A stretch of 6,793 nucleotides of DNA. Source: Planctomycetaceae bacterium. GTDB taxonomy: Bacteria > Planctomycetota > Planctomycetia > Pirellulales > UBA1268. Location of the stretch: positions 1 through 6,793 of the forward strand of contig CANHYS010000115.1 in NCBI GenBank assembly GCA_947464585.1. The letters run 5' to 3'. The position numbers were made by a program, and so were the translations under genes. The first letter of the stretch is position 1; each line of letters starts with the position of its first letter. Under the pieces are notes generated by a model, which had not been told where the DNA came from, ran no database searches, and saw nothing but the letters and a program-made list of their open reading frames with translations. Shown here piece after piece: positions 6,267 through 6,793 of the stretch.

Positions 6267-6793
6267 ATGCCGAATCCCTGGACAGGAAAGGGAAATCCCT
6301 ATACGCGGACCGAGGTGCTCGCGCGTTTGCGTGCCACGCTGCACGCCGGCAAGCCGATCATCGCGGCCGGCGCCGGCACCGGCATCAGCGCGAAGTTTCT
6401 CGAAAAGGGCGGGGTCGACCTGATCATCATCTACAACTCAGGCCGCTTCCGCATGGCGGGGCACGGCTCGACGGCCGGCCTGATGGCGTACGGCGACGCC
6501 AACGCCGTGGCCATGGAGATTGGCGAGCACGAGGTGCTCCCCGTCGTGGAAGAGGTGCCCGTGATCTGCGGCGTGCATGCCTCCGACCCGAGGCGGCGGA
6601 TGTGGCACTGGCTCGGCCGCGTCAAGGAGATGGGCTTCTCCGGTGTGAACAACTTCCCCACCCACTGCATCGTGGATGGTCAGTTCCGGCAGATCCTCGA
6701 GGAAACCGGAATGAGCTTCCAGAAGGAGGTTGACATGATTGCCCTTGCCCGGCGCATGGACCTCTTCACGATCGTCTACGTTGCCAATGCTGA
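6267..6793 (+). CDS. Phosphoenolpyruvate hydrolase-family TIM-barrel protein, N-terminal part (runs off right edge)
   Basis: The frame from ATG 6267 stays open for 175 codons to the window edge. The product is a PEP-hydrolase-family protein (Pfam PEP_hydrolase, the TIM-barrel family also found as the C-terminal half of plant Tm-1 proteins). Landmarks are PIIAAGAGTGISAKFLEKGGVDLIIIYNSGRFRMAGHGSTAGLMAYGDAN (30-79), PVICGVHASDP (98-108), GFSGVNNFPT (123-132) and the start of the next strand, FTIVYVANA (167-175). Family members are about 270-280 residues, so roughly 100 are missing. They resemble the PEP mutase/isocitrate lyase-like barrels, but the physiological substrate of most bacterial members is not established. 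GAGG 7 bases upstream supports this start. The divergent AraC gene probably regulates it. In related genomes the family often sits beside a Tm-1-like ATP-binding (UPF0261) gene, which would be expected just beyond the right edge. Confidence 0.92.
   Translation, partial: MPNPWTGKGNPYTRTEVLARLRATLHAGKPIIAAGAGTGISAKFLEKGGVDLIIIYNSGRFRMAGHGSTAGLMAYGDANAVAMEIGEHEVLPVVEEVPVICGVHASDPRRRMWHWLGRVKEMGFSGVNNFPTHCIVDGQFRQILEETGMSFQKEVDMIALARRMDLFTIVYVANA

Noticed and set aside
6198..6344. N-terminal extension of the AraC regulator from ATG 6344
   Set aside because: It runs antisense through the start of the PEP-hydrolase-family gene and precedes a normal AraC N-terminus at 6197.

Overview
The window looks like a piece of a planctomycete chromosome (Planctomycetota, probably class Planctomycetia). 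The main evidence is a DUF1559 prepilin-like protein with both of its family hallmarks, paired with a small lipoprotein carrying a carboxypeptidase-regulatory-like fold. This pair is highly characteristic of that phylum. A secreted GH99-like/LamG protein and a stand-alone PEP-hydrolase-family TIM barrel fit the same picture. The species cannot be named from sequence alone.

Layout, left to right. (1) 1-572, minus strand: the first 190 codons of a secreted protein with a clear signal peptide. It runs off the left edge and is visibly less GC-rich than the genes to the right. (2) 573-1264: almost 700 bases with no convincing gene. It holds a 20-22 bp tandem repeat array (about 671-785) and, at 1163-1204, a structurally perfect 3' part of a CAT-anticodon tRNA (anticodon loop to discriminator base) with no 5' half. 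That is what tRNA-targeted integration leaves behind, so 1163-1204 may be the right end of an integrated element that extends to the left. (3) 1265-2833, minus strand: a two-gene unit with the DUF1559 protein first and the lipoprotein second. (4) 3105-5342, plus strand: a secreted 745-residue protein (signal peptide, CARDB-like Ig fold, GH99/WbsX-like catalytic domain with a conserved ExxE pair, C-terminal LamG fold). It diverges from the DUF1559 gene across a 271-base regulatory region. (5) 5364-6197, minus strand: an AraC-family regulator, convergent with the glycosidase-like gene. (6) 6267-6793, plus strand: the start of a PEP-hydrolase-family gene, divergent from the regulator across 69 bases containing a perfect 10-bp palindrome.

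Functionally, regions 3-6 read as a small cell-surface and carbohydrate-handling neighbourhood. There is an exported putative glycan-active enzyme, an envelope pilin-like protein with a lipoprotein partner, and a cupin/AraC sensor that probably controls the divergent PEP-hydrolase-family operon. The most unusual material is the gene-poor left segment: the tRNA fragment, the helically phased repeat array, and the compositionally different exported protein beyond them. No complete, clearly novel multi-gene system is visible. The integration-scar hypothesis makes specific predictions about sequence to the left of this window.
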